DNA of 64,000 nt. It comes from Achromobacter aloeverae. GTDB taxonomy: Bacteria; Pseudomonadota; Gammaproteobacteria; Burkholderiales; Burkholderiaceae_B. Below, piece by piece: positions 45,156-54,366 of this stretch. The notes under the pieces are model-generated. The model ran no database searches. It had not been told where the DNA came from and saw nothing but the letters and a program-made list of their open reading frames with translations. The stretch is from the NCBI RefSeq assembly GCF_004121055.1, contig NZ_PYAL01000006.1, positions 124,001-188,000 of the forward strand, given 5' to 3'. Both the position numbers and the translations under genes were made by a program. Each line of letters opens with the position of its first letter. Position 1 is the stretch's first letter.

Positions 45156-47633
45156 GTGCGCATGGTCCGGTGGTTGATCCTATTCCTTGCTGGCGCGGCT
45201 GCCGCCGCTCAGGCGCAAGTCCCCACGGACTCGTCCGTCAACCAGTGGAACAACGCGTCGTCCAAGAACTTGTCCAAGCAGAACGCGAAGGCCAAGCCCA
45301 CGGCGCCCGCGCCCAGCTCGGTGGAGGTCCTTGGGCTCAAGGACAGCACCGGCTTGCGGTCTTCCACCGGGCTGCGGACGCACAGGGTCGACGGCGACTC
45401 GCTGGCGGGCTTCATGGAAGCCGACCAGATCGACGGTGATCCTGACTCCAATTTGACGATGATCGGCAATGCCCAGGTGCGCCGGATGGATACGATCATC
45501 AAGGGCGATACGATCAAGTACCGCCGCATGGAGGGCGTCGCCACCAGCGAAGGGCATGCGCGGCTGGTGCGCGATGGCTCCTTGGCGATCGGCCCGGCCA
45601 TGAGCTACAACGTCGACACGAATACGGGAGCCCTGGAGCAGCCCGATTTCTGGCTGGGCGCCACCGGCGGCCGCGCCCAGGCCCAGCATGCCGATATCTT
45701 CAGCCGGTCCACCATGCGGCTGAACCAGGTCACGTATACCGCCTGCTCCTGCGACAAACCGGCGTGGTACATCAAGGCCGATTCGATCGACCTGGATTTC
45801 GACGAAAACGAGGGCCTGGCGCGCGATGGCGTGCTGTATTTCAAGGACACGCCCATCCTGGCGTGGCCCTACATGACCTTCCCGGTCAAGAAGGAGCGCA
45901 AGTCGGGGTTCCTGGTGCCCACGTACGGTTCGAGCAGCCGCAGCGGCTTCGACCTGCAGGTGCCGTACTACTTCAATCTGGCGCCCAACTACGACATGAC
46001 GCTGACGCCGCGCTACCTGAGCAAGCGCGGTCCGCAGCTGGGCGGGGAATTCCGCTATCTCGGTCCGACCTACAGCGGTACGCTGATGGGGACGTACCTG
46101 TCCAATGATGCGCAGACCGGCGAGAGCCGTTATCTCTACAGCACCAAGCACTTCCAGAACCTGGGCAACGGCTTCTACACCAGCTGGAATATCTCCGGCG
46201 TGTCGGACGGCGATTACTTCCGCGATTTCACGTCGATAGGCGTGAATGACGCCTCTACGACCTATCTGCCGCGGCAGGGCATGGTGGGCTGGAACAATCG
46301 TTACTGGCAGTCCTATGTCCAGGTCTACAAATACCAGACCCTGCAGGATCCGGACGCCCCCATCGTGTCGCCATACAACAAGGAACCCGAGCTTTCCTTG
46401 AACGGCCAGCGCTACGACCTGAACGGCTTCGACCTGGAATTCGCCAGCACGGCCACCCGCTTCTCGCGGCCGATCTTCGAGGGCACGCATTACGGCCCGG
46501 ATGGCGACCGCCTGATAATGTATCCGACCATCTCGTATCCCATCGTGCGGCCGGGTTGGTATATCACCCCCAAGGTCGGGGTGAATTTCACGCAGTACCA
46601 GAACACCAAGTGGTACGCGGACGATAACGCGGGCTTCGGCAACGGCGCCTACGATTATCCCCGCAGCGCATCCCGCACCCTGCCTATCATGTCGCTCGAT
46701 GCCGGCATGACCTTCGAGCGCAAGACGACCCTGTTCGACAAGGACGCCATCCAGACCCTGGAGCCGCGCTTGTACTACCTGCGCGTGCCGTATCGGGACC
46801 AGTCGAAAATGCCGGTCTACGACACGTCGCTGGCGGACTTCAGCTTCTCGCAGGCTTTCGAAGAGAATATCTATTCCGGCGGCTGGGACCGTATCGCCAA
46901 TGCCAACCAGGTGACCGCGGCCTTGACCACGCGCTGGCTGGATGCGGATACCGGTTTCGAGCGCATGTCGTTGTCGGCCGGACAGCAGTACTACTTCGAA
47001 GACCAGAAGGTGACGCTGCCGGGCGAAGAGCCCCGCACCGACGTGCGTTCGGCCTATCTGGTCGCCGCCAGCGCGGCGTTGACCGATACCTTGTCCACGT
47101 CCATTGAGGGACAGTGGAATCCGTATGACTCCCGCTGGTCGCGCGGCCTGATTTCCGCACGCTGGTCGCCCCAGCGCGCGACATCGGTGTCGCTGGCCTA
47201 CCGCTACCAGCGCGATCCGCAGACGGTGGCCGGTTACACCAGCTACCAGCCGGCGGGACAGAACCAGGTCAGCCTGGCCTTCCAGTGGCCCTTCTCCAAC
47301 CGCTGGTCCGGCGTCGGCCGCGTCGATTACTCGATGCGCGGCGGCGACGGGGTCCTCGACCCCTATACCGGCCAGCCTGCCCAACGGCGCGTGACCCAGG
47401 CCATCGCCGGCGTGGAGTACAAAGGCGATTGCTGCTGGACCGGACGTTTCGTGTTCCAGCGCTATGCTGTGTCGTCAACCGATGTAAACAATGCTTTCTT
47501 CTTCCAGCTTGAACTGACCGGCCTGGGCTCGCTAGGCACGGATCCGCTGAAGCTGATGAAGAAGAACATCCCCGGGTACGAGATGGTCAATCCTCCCGTG
47601 CAGCCCGGAACGAGTTTTGAAAGGTACGAATGA
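45156..47633 (+). CDS. lptD: LPS-assembly protein LptD
   Basis: An outer-membrane beta-barrel that inserts LPS. The 825-aa precursor has a signal peptide (VRWLILFLAGAAAAAQAQ), an OstA/LptA-like N-terminal domain (about 85-215), and the barrel. Conserved Cys pairs for inter-domain disulfides are TYTACSCDKPAW (near residue 198) and YKGDCCWTGRF (near residue 760). GTG 45156 or ATG 45162 can start the protein. The stop overlaps the surA start (ATGA). Partner LptE is not in the window. Divergent from amgK-murU. Confidence 0.95.
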   Translation: MRMVRWLILFLAGAAAAAQAQVPTDSSVNQWNNASSKNLSKQNAKAKPTAPAPSSVEVLGLKDSTGLRSSTGLRTHRVDGDSLAGFMEADQIDGDPDSNLTMIGNAQVRRMDTIIKGDTIKYRRMEGVATSEGHARLVRDGSLAIGPAMSYNVDTNTGALEQPDFWLGATGGRAQAQHADIFSRSTMRLNQVTYTACSCDKPAWYIKADSIDLDFDENEGLARDGVLYFKDTPILAWPYMTFPVKKERKSGFLVPTYGSSSRSGFDLQVPYYFNLAPNYDMTLTPRYLSKRGPQLGGEFRYLGPTYSGTLMGTYLSNDAQTGESRYLYSTKHFQNLGNGFYTSWNISGVSDGDYFRDFTSIGVNDASTTYLPRQGMVGWNNRYWQSYVQVYKYQTLQDPDAPIVSPYNKEPELSLNGQRYDLNGFDLEFASTATRFSRPIFEGTHYGPDGDRLIMYPTISYPIVRPGWYITPKVGVNFTQYQNTKWYADDNAGFGNGAYDYPRSASRTLPIMSLDAGMTFERKTTLFDKDAIQTLEPRLYYLRVPYRDQSKMPVYDTSLADFSFSQAFEENIYSGGWDRIANANQVTAALTTRWLDADTGFERMSLSAGQQYYFEDQKVTLPGEEPRTDVRSAYLVAASAALTDTLSTSIEGQWNPYDSRWSRGLISARWSPQRATSVSLAYRYQRDPQTVAGYTSYQPAGQNQVSLAFQWPFSNRWSGVGRVDYSMRGGDGVLDPYTGQPAQRRVTQAIAGVEYKGDCCWTGRFVFQRYAVSSTDVNNAFFFQLELTGLGSLGTDPLKLMKKNIPGYEMVNPPVQPGTSFERYE

Positions 47634-49198
47634 TGCGTCGTGTGTTTGCCCCCCGTGCCGCCTGGCGCGGTGTCCTGTCCGCCGCCCTGTTGGCGATCTA
47701 CGCCGCGACGCCGTCGCCGGCCTGGTCGGCTGACACGTCCGCCAAGTCTTCCTCGCGCGGCAAGGCCGCGGCGCCCGCCGCTGCGGCCGCGCCTGCCACC
47801 CCCGCGCCGCCGGCAGAGCAGTTCGCCGACGGGATCGCGGCGGTCGTCAACAAGGACGTGATCACCATGCGCGAGGTGCGGGAAGCGACCCAGGTGGCCG
47901 CCGCCGAACTGTCGCGCCAGAAAATCCAGTTGCCGCCTCAGGACATCCTGCAGCGCCAGGTGCTGCAGCGCCTGATCATGCAGCGCCTGCAGCGCCAGGA
48001 AGCCGCGCGCATGAATATCAAGGTGGACAAGGCGACGGTCGACCAGGCCATCAGCACCGTTGCCCAGCGCAACAAGCTTACGGTGGATCAACTGCGCAAG
48101 GAAGTCGAGAAAAGCGGCATCACATGGGAGCAGTATCGGAAGAACATTTCCGATGAGGTCTTGTCCGATCGCCTGCGCTCCCGGACCGTTGATGCCAATA
48201 TCATCATTTCCGACGCGGAAGTCGATGCGTACCTGAAGGAGCAGCAGCGGCGTCGCGGCGGCGCCGGGATGGCCGCGCTGCAACAGCAGGCGGCGCCCCA
48301 GGCGGAGCAGGTTGCCGCCGCGCCGTCCGATCGCGTGGCCCTGGCGCAGATCCTGGTTCGTGTGCCGGATGGCGCCTCGACGGAGCAAGTCGCGGTGCTG
48401 CGCAAGAAGGCCGAGGACCTGCTGGCCCGCGTCAAGAGCGGAAGCGATTTCGCCAGCGTGGCGGCGGCCGCTTCCGATGGCCCCGAAGCCTTGCAAGGCG
48501 GGTCCATGGGTGTTCGTCCGCTGGACGGCTGGCCCGACCTGTTCGTGCGCGCCATCGCCAACCTGCCCAAGGGCCAGGTGTCCGGCATCATCCAGAGCGG
48601 CAATGGCTTCCATATCCTGAAGGTGCTGGATCGCGCCGGCGGCGCCCCCGCGCAGGCGCCTGCCCCCGCGCCGCAAGCCATGCCGCAGCAACCGGGGAAT
48701 CCCGCCGCGCCGCAAGGCCCGATGCAGGTGACGCAGACCCATGCGCGCCATATCCTCATCAAGACGTCCACCGTGGTCAGTGACGCGCAGGCGCGCCAGC
48801 GCCTGGAGCTGCTGCGCCAGCGCATCGTGTCCGGCGGCGAGGATTTCGGTACCCTGGCCAAGCAGAACTCGCAGGACGGCTCCGCACCGCAGGGCGGCGA
48901 CCTGGGCTGGCTGAACCCGGGCGAAACCGTGCCGCCGTTCGAGGCGGCGATGAACGCCTTGAAGGTCGGCGAAATCAGCGAACCCATCCAGTCGCCGTTC
49001 GGCTGGCACCTGATCCAGGTGCTGGAACGGCGCGAAAAGGACGTGGCCGACGAAATGCAGCGCATGCAGGCGCGCCGCATCCTGTTCGAACGCCGTTCCG
49101 AACCCGCCTTCGAGGATTGGCTCGATCAGTTGCACGATCAGGCCTATATCGACAATCGACTCGAAAAGCAGGCCAAGCGCGACCAGGGTGACCGTTGA
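47630..49198 (+). CDS. surA: Periplasmic chaperone / peptidyl-prolyl isomerase SurA
   Basis: A 522-aa precursor with a signal peptide (about 1-31) and an Ala/Pro-rich linker (47-65). The SurA N-domain follows ([22 protein letters not shown] ... [26 protein letters not shown]), then two parvulin domains ([15 protein letters not shown]..., about 235-335; [14 protein letters not shown]..., about 370-470) and a C-terminal helix. It escorts outer-membrane proteins, including LptD, to the BAM complex. It overlaps lptD by 4 bp (ATGA). Longer than the E. coli protein (about 430) because of low-complexity Ala/Gln/Pro insertions at 205-230 and 340-365. Confidence 0.95.
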   Translation: MMRRVFAPRAAWRGVLSAALLAIYAATPSPAWSADTSAKSSSRGKAAAPAAAAAPATPAPPAEQFADGIAAVVNKDVITMREVREATQVAAAELSRQKIQLPPQDILQRQVLQRLIMQRLQRQEAARMNIKVDKATVDQAISTVAQRNKLTVDQLRKEVEKSGITWEQYRKNISDEVLSDRLRSRTVDANIIISDAEVDAYLKEQQRRRGGAGMAALQQQAAPQAEQVAAAPSDRVALAQILVRVPDGASTEQVAVLRKKAEDLLARVKSGSDFASVAAAASDGPEALQGGSMGVRPLDGWPDLFVRAIANLPKGQVSGIIQSGNGFHILKVLDRAGGAPAQAPAPAPQAMPQQPGNPAAPQGPMQVTQTHARHILIKTSTVVSDAQARQRLELLRQRIVSGGEDFGTLAKQNSQDGSAPQGGDLGWLNPGETVPPFEAAMNALKVGEISEPIQSPFGWHLIQVLERREKDVADEMQRMQARRILFERRSEPAFEDWLDQLHDQAYIDNRLEKQAKRDQGDR

Positions 49199-49217
49199 CC
49201 GGGCGGGGACGCGATTC

Positions 49218-50036
49218 ATGACGCGGCATCAGGCTCGTAAACGTTTTGGCCAGCATTTCCTGGTCGATGAAAGCGTGGTGGATGCGATCGTGCGGGCCAT
49301 CGCGCCCGCGCGCGACGATCGCTTGGTGGAGATAGGCCCCGGCTTGTCCGCGCTCACCGCGCCCTTGTTGCGGCAGGCGGCGCGCCTGACGGTCGTGGAA
49401 ATCGACAGGGACCTGGCGCAGCGCCTGCGCGGCCAGTATCCGGCCGATCGCCTGACGGTGGTCGAGGCGGATGCGCTGACGGTGGATTTCGGGACTTTCG
49501 GCGAGGCGCTGCGCGTGGTGGGCAACCTGCCGTACAACATTTCCAGCCCCTTGCTCTTTCACTTGATGGCGTGCGCCGATCACGTCCGCGACCAGCATTT
49601 CATGCTGCAGCGGGAGGTCATCGACAGGATGGTGGCGCAGCCGTCATCGGCCGACTACGGCCGTCTGTCGGTGATGCTGCAATCGCGCTATCGCATGGAG
49701 AAATTGTTCGACGTGCCGCCGGAAGCCTTCGACCCGCCGCCGCGCGTGGTGTCGGCCGTGGTGCGCATGGTGCCCCTGCCGGCGGAGCGTCCGCGCCCGC
49801 GCAGCGAAGCCGCGTTGGAGCAGGTGGTGGCCAAGGCCTTCTCGCAGCGCCGCAAGATGCTGCGCCGCGCGCTGGGAGACTGGGCCGCCGCGGTGCCCTG
49901 GGATGCGCTGGGCATCGCGCCGACCGCGCGGGCGGAAGAGGTTCCGGTCGAGCGCTTCATCGCGCTGGCGGATGCCTTGCAGGACGCAGGCCTGGTCGGG
50001 CCGACCCGTCCGCACAGCGCCGAGCTCGACGGCTGA
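49218..50036 (+). CDS. ksgA: 16S rRNA (adenine1518/1519-N6)-dimethyltransferase KsgA
   Basis: A 272-aa protein starting [21 protein letters not shown] at ATG 49218, 19 bp after the surA stop. An upstream in-frame start overlaps surA and adds no conserved residues. SAM-binding [26 protein letters not shown], and the catalytic [15 protein letters not shown] are present. It dimethylates the 3'-terminal helix of 16S rRNA. pdxA, which often lies between surA and ksgA in other Proteobacteria, is absent here. Confidence 0.95.
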   Translation: MTRHQARKRFGQHFLVDESVVDAIVRAIAPARDDRLVEIGPGLSALTAPLLRQAARLTVVEIDRDLAQRLRGQYPADRLTVVEADALTVDFGTFGEALRVVGNLPYNISSPLLFHLMACADHVRDQHFMLQREVIDRMVAQPSSADYGRLSVMLQSRYRMEKLFDVPPEAFDPPPRVVSAVVRMVPLPAERPRPRSEAALEQVVAKAFSQRRKMLRRALGDWAAAVPWDALGIAPTARAEEVPVERFIALADALQDAGLVGPTRPHSAELDG

Positions 50037-50147
50037 GCGTGCGCGTGACGCGCGTGGCGCTCAGCCGCGCGGTTCCGCGCTCGCCGGCGCGCTGGCCGGC
50101 TTGGGGCGTCCCGGCTTCGGTCGCCCCGGCTTGGGTCTCCCCCTTCG

Positions 50148-51293
50148 CTACGCCCGTCCGCGCGCCTGTCCGGAGAGGAACAGGCGAGTGACATCGCGCG
50201 CCCGGTCGGCCAGCAGTTCGGCCGCACGGGCGCAGGCCTGGTCCAGGGTGATCGGTCCGGGCGCCAGGCTGAAGGCCGCCACGATGCCGGCCTCGTTCAA
50301 GCGTTCATAGCCCGGGCCCAGCGAACCGGCCAGGGCCACCACCGGCACGCCAGCCGCCTTGCCGATGCGCGCCACGCCGGCGGGCGTCTTGCCGTGCAGC
50401 GTCTGTTCGTCCATCCGGCCTTCACCGGTGAAGGCCAGGTCGGCGCCCTGCATGGCGTCCGCCAGGCCGCCAAGTTCCGCAACCAGTTCCACGCCGGGTC
50501 GGAAGCGCGCTCCCAGGAAGGTGTGCGCGGCGTAGCCGAGGCCGCCCGCCGCGCCGGCACCCGGGGCGTCGCGTTCATCGCGGCCCAAGGTGCGTGCGCA
50601 AAGGTCGGCGAAGACTGCCAGCGCCGCGTCCAGCTCGGCCACCTGGGCCGGCGTGGCGCCTTTCTGCGGGCCAAAGACCGCCGAGGCGCCCTTGGGGCCG
50701 CACAGGGGATTGTCGACGTCGCAGGCCACTTCGATGCGGACCCGCGCCAGCCTCGGGTCCAGGCCGTCGGTCTCCAGGCGGGCAGCCCGCGCGAGCGCGC
50801 CGCCGCCAGGCTCCAGCTGCTTGCCGCCGGCATCCAGGATGCGCAGGCCCAGGGCCGTCAACAGGCCCGCGCCGGCATCGTTGGTGGCGGACCCGCCCAG
50901 CCCCAGGATGATGCGTTGCGCGCCGGCGTCCAAGGCGGCGCGCAGCAGTTCGCCGACGCCGTGGCTGGTCGCGCGCAAGGGATCGCGGCGCGCTGGCGGT
51001 ACCTGTTCCAGTCCCGCGGCCGCGGCCATTTCTATCACCGCGGTTTGCGGTTCGACCCAACCCCAGGCGGCCTCGATCGGTTCCCCCAGCGCATCCTGCA
51101 CGCGGGTGCTGCGCCATTGCCCTTGCGTGGCCTGCAGGACCGCATCGACCGTGCCTTCGCCGCCGTCGGCCATCGGCACGCACACGATCTCGGCGTCGGG
51201 GCAGGCCGCAAGCACGCCGCGCGCGATCGCGGCGGCGGTATCGGGTGCGGACAGGCTTTCCTTGAAGGAGTCTGGGGCAATGACGATTTTCAC
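50148..51293 (-). CDS. glxK: Glycerate 2-kinase (GlxK/GarK family)
   Basis: Phosphorylates D-glycerate to 2-phosphoglycerate for entry into lower glycolysis. The 381-aa protein starts KIVIAPDSFKESLSAPDTAAAIARG, followed by VPMADGGEGTVDAVL (nucleotide region), LGLGGSATNDAGAGLLTALG, GAAGGLGYAAHTFLGARFRPGVELV, and FTGEGRMDEQTLHGKTPAGVARI. It starts at GTG 51293. It is divergent from pyk, which acts two steps further on the same route, across 126 bp containing a long inverted repeat, so common control is plausible. Confidence 0.93.
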   Translation of the reverse strand: MKIVIAPDSFKESLSAPDTAAAIARGVLAACPDAEIVCVPMADGGEGTVDAVLQATQGQWRSTRVQDALGEPIEAAWGWVEPQTAVIEMAAAAGLEQVPPARRDPLRATSHGVGELLRAALDAGAQRIILGLGGSATNDAGAGLLTALGLRILDAGGKQLEPGGGALARAARLETDGLDPRLARVRIEVACDVDNPLCGPKGASAVFGPQKGATPAQVAELDAALAVFADLCARTLGRDERDAPGAGAAGGLGYAAHTFLGARFRPGVELVAELGGLADAMQGADLAFTGEGRMDEQTLHGKTPAGVARIGKAAGVPVVALAGSLGPGYERLNEAGIVAAFSLAPGPITLDQACARAAELLADRARDVTRLFLSGQARGRA

Positions 51294-51343
51294 GTGCGGT
51301 CTCGTTACGCGGGAGGATGAAATTTATCTTGCCGCGCCATCAT

Positions 51344-51376
51344 ACCCGCGCGCGGTCATAGAGCCCGCGCGCGGGT
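51344..51376. promoter_or_regulatory. Inverted repeat in the glxK/pyk divergent promoter region
   Basis: ACCCGCGCGC (51344-51353) and GCGCGCGGGT (51367-51376) are perfect 10-bp arms 13 bp apart. CCCGCGCGCGG is also directly repeated at 51345 and 51364. Located 51 bp from the glxK start and 44 bp from the pyk start, it could bind a regulator of both. Confidence 0.4.
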
Positions 51377-51419
51377 AGGCGTACCATATGACGCTTGCCC
51401 AATGACAAGAGGATCCACC

Positions 51420-52862
51420 ATGGCAGTGCTGCGTCGCACCAAAATTGTTGCCACCCTTGGACCCGCTACTTCGAGCCCGGAACGCATCGAGGCGCTGGTG
51501 CGTGCAGGCATGGATGTGGCCCGGCTGAATTTTTCGCACGGGGAGGCGGATGACCACCGCCAGCGCGCGCAACTGGTGCGCGAGGCGGCGGAAAAGCAAG
51601 GCCGCTTCGTCGCCTTGATGGGCGACTTGCAGGGGCCGAAGATCCGCATCGCGCGCTTCAAGGACCGCAAGGTGACGCTGCGCGTGGGCGCCACGTTCAC
51701 GTTGTCGAACAGCCATCCCAACGAAGAGGGCGATGAAAACATCGTCGGCATCGATTACCCGGAACTGGTGCAGGACTGTCGGCCGGGCGATGAGTTGCTG
51801 CTCGACGACGGCCGCGTGGTATTGCGGGTGGACAGCGTGGACATCGATTCGGTGCACACCACCGTGATGGTGGGCGGGCCGCTGTCGAACAACAAGGGAA
51901 TCAACCGGCGGGGCGGCGGCTTGTCCGCGCCCAGCCTGACCGACAAGGATCGCGCCGATATCAAGGTGGCGGCGGAATTGAAGCTGGACTATATCGCGGT
52001 GTCTTTCCCCCGGTATGGGTCCGATATCGATGAGGCGCGATCGCTGGTACGCGCGGCGGGCAGCGAGGCGTGGATCATCGCCAAGATCGAGCGGGCCGAG
52101 GCCGTGGCCGACGACGAGGCGCTGGACGCGCTGATACGCGCCAGCGACGGCGTGATGGTCGCGCGCGGCGACCTGGGCGTGGAGGTGGGCGACGCGGAGC
52201 TGGTGGGCATCCAGAAACGCATCATCCAGCACGCGCGCACCCTGAACAAGGTGGTGATCACCGCGACGCAGATGATGGAGTCGATGATCAGCAGCCCGGT
52301 GCCCACGCGCGCCGAGGTGTCCGACGTGGCCAATGCGGTGCTGGACTACACCGACGCGGTGATGTTGTCGGCGGAAAGCGCCTCCGGGGAATATCCGGTG
52401 GAGGCCGTGGAGGCCATGGCGCGCGTCTGCCTGGGCGCGGAAAAGCATCCGACGACCACCCATTCGCATCACCGCCTGGGCGAAACCTTCAGCCGCTGCG
52501 ATGAAACGATAGCCTTGGCGGCGATGTACGCGGCGAATCACTTTCCCGGCATCAAGGCCATCATCGCCCTGACCGAAAGCGGCCATACGCCGCTGATCAT
52601 GTCGCGCATCCGGTCGGGCGTGCCCATCTATTGCTATAGCCCGCATGGCATCACGCAGAACCGGGTGGCGATGTTCCGGGGCGTGTCCACGGTGCCCTTC
52701 GATCCCACGGCCTACGACCCGGCCGACCTCAGCAATGCCGCCATCGGCGAGTTGAAGCGCCGGGGCCGCGTGGAGGCGGGCGATTGGGTCATCCTGACCA
52801 AGGGCGATTTCTACCGCGACAGTGGCGGCACCAATGGAATGAAGCTGCTGGCGGTGGAGTAG
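51420..52862 (+). CDS. pyk: Pyruvate kinase
   Basis: A 480-aa glycolytic enzyme. Motifs: RRTKIVATLGPATSSPERI (1-24), RLNFSHGEADDH, LMGDLQGPKIRI, the active-site segment IIAKIERAEAV, GVMVARGDLGVEVG (metal-binding) and ITATQMMESMISSPVPTRAEVSDVANAVLDYTDAVMLSAESASGEYPVEAV, followed by the regulatory C-domain. ATG 51420 has AGAGGA about 8 nt upstream; an earlier in-frame start adds only MTRGST. Pyk II-like length. Confidence 0.96.
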   Translation: MAVLRRTKIVATLGPATSSPERIEALVRAGMDVARLNFSHGEADDHRQRAQLVREAAEKQGRFVALMGDLQGPKIRIARFKDRKVTLRVGATFTLSNSHPNEEGDENIVGIDYPELVQDCRPGDELLLDDGRVVLRVDSVDIDSVHTTVMVGGPLSNNKGINRRGGGLSAPSLTDKDRADIKVAAELKLDYIAVSFPRYGSDIDEARSLVRAAGSEAWIIAKIERAEAVADDEALDALIRASDGVMVARGDLGVEVGDAELVGIQKRIIQHARTLNKVVITATQMMESMISSPVPTRAEVSDVANAVLDYTDAVMLSAESASGEYPVEAVEAMARVCLGAEKHPTTTHSHHRLGETFSRCDETIALAAMYAANHFPGIKAIIALTESGHTPLIMSRIRSGVPIYCYSPHGITQNRVAMFRGVSTVPFDPTAYDPADLSNAAIGELKRRGRVEAGDWVILTKGDFYRDSGGTNGMKLLAVE

Positions 52863-52888
52863 GGCGCGTCGGCGTGGACAGGGCGCGG

Positions 52889-54325
52889 TCAAAACTGGAA
52901 GTAGATGAACTCGGTTCGCCCGAACACGCCGAACAGCAGTACGTAGTACGCCAGGCCCACGCCCGCCACGGTGCTCGCCGTGCGCGAGGCGGCCAGGCGC
53001 GCCAGGCGCTCGGGCCGGTGGACCAGTTGGTAGTCCACGCAGGCCAGCAACACCAGCGACATGGTGAGGGTAGCGATCTGGTAAGCCGACAGGCCCAGCG
53101 CGTTGAACCTGTCGTATGTGAGGCTGCCCAGGCTGCCCAGGTGGTGGAAAACGTCCAGCGCGTCCTGCAGCGATTGCGCCCGGAAGAAGACCCAGCCCGC
53201 CAGGACCAGCAGCAGCATCCATCCGCGCCCCAGAACCGCCGACAGTGCCGGTAGCGCATCGTCCAGCCATTTTCGCGGCGCCGTACCGCGAAACCATCGT
53301 TCCACGACCAGGCCCACGCCGTGCAGCGCACCCCAGATAACGAAAGTCCAGGCCGCGCCGTGCCAGATGCCGCTGACGATGAAAACCAGCAGCACGTTGC
53401 GTGTGGCCTTGGCCTTCCGCCGGCTGCCCCCCAGCGGCATGTACAGGTAATCCCGGAACCAGGTCGATAGCGATATATGCCAGCGCCGCCAGAAGTCGGT
53501 CAGGCTGGACGCGAAATACGGCTGCCTGAAGTTGACCATCAGCTCATAGTCCATGATGCGGGCCACGCCCCGGGCAATATCCGAATAGCCGGAGAAGTCG
53601 CAGTAGATCTGCGCCGCGAACAGCAAGGCCGCCACGATCTGGTAGCTGCCCGGATAGGCCGACGGATGCTCGTATATGCCCGCAATGAAAGGCGAGATGG
53701 CATCGGCCACGCACATTTTCTTGAACAGGCCGTAGCCGATGAGCCAACCGCCGCTGACGACGTTGTCGTAGCGCAGCACATGGGTGCGTCGAAACTGCGG
53801 CAGCATGTGGCCGCCGCGTTCGATGGGCCCGGCCACCAGCTGCGGAAAGAAGGATACGTACTGCGCGTAGGTAATGAAATCCCGCTCCGCGGGGATGCGA
53901 CGGTTGTACACGTCCAGCGTGTAGCCCACGGACTGGAAGGTGTAGAACGAGATGCCGATCGGCAGGATCAGGTTCAGTGCGTAGGGCGGGATGTCGAAGC
54001 CGAAGAATCCCGTCAGGCCCGCAACGTTCGAGATGACGAAATCCAGGTACTTCACGGCGCCCAGGATGCCCAGGTTGATGATCAGCGCCGTCAGCATGGC
54101 CCCCTTGCGCGCACCCGTGGAACGCGCGTTCTGCATGGCCAGCGCGGTCGTGTAGTCGACCAGCGTGGTGAAGGCCAGCAGGATGGCGAAGGACGGTCGC
54201 CAGCCCATGTAGAAAATATAGCTGCCCACCAGCAGCACCACGCCCTGTTGCCTGGCGGGCACGCCGAAATAGAGGGCTAGGAAGGCTGCGAAGAATGTGA
54301 AGAATTCAAATGAGTTGAATAGCAC
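52889..54325 (-). CDS. MBOAT-family membrane O-acyltransferase (AlgI-like)
   Basis: A 478-aa polytopic protein with about 11 helices. AlgI-type hallmarks: NSFEFFTFFAAFLALYF, LPIGISFYTFQSVGYTLDVYN, SFFPQLVAGPIERGGHMLPQF, IYCDFSGYSDIARGVARIMDYEL, DFWRRWHISLSTWFRDYLYMPLGGS, and the catalytic His in VSGIWHGAAWTFVIWGALHG (about 325-345). It starts at GTG 54325 with GGGGGAA upstream. It transfers acyl (usually acetyl) groups from the cytoplasm toward an extracytoplasmic polysaccharide. The gene downstream of its start, an SGNH-like protein, would finish the transfer. No polysaccharide synthase is nearby. Confidence 0.9.
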   Translation of the reverse strand: MLFNSFEFFTFFAAFLALYFGVPARQQGVVLLVGSYIFYMGWRPSFAILLAFTTLVDYTTALAMQNARSTGARKGAMLTALIINLGILGAVKYLDFVISNVAGLTGFFGFDIPPYALNLILPIGISFYTFQSVGYTLDVYNRRIPAERDFITYAQYVSFFPQLVAGPIERGGHMLPQFRRTHVLRYDNVVSGGWLIGYGLFKKMCVADAISPFIAGIYEHPSAYPGSYQIVAALLFAAQIYCDFSGYSDIARGVARIMDYELMVNFRQPYFASSLTDFWRRWHISLSTWFRDYLYMPLGGSRRKAKATRNVLLVFIVSGIWHGAAWTFVIWGALHGVGLVVERWFRGTAPRKWLDDALPALSAVLGRGWMLLLVLAGWVFFRAQSLQDALDVFHHLGSLGSLTYDRFNALGLSAYQIATLTMSLVLLACVDYQLVHRPERLARLAASRTASTVAGVGLAYYVLLFGVFGRTEFIYFQF

Positions 54326-54366
54326 CGTTTCCCCCGCGTGGCATGGGCCGCGTTACTGGATCCGCA

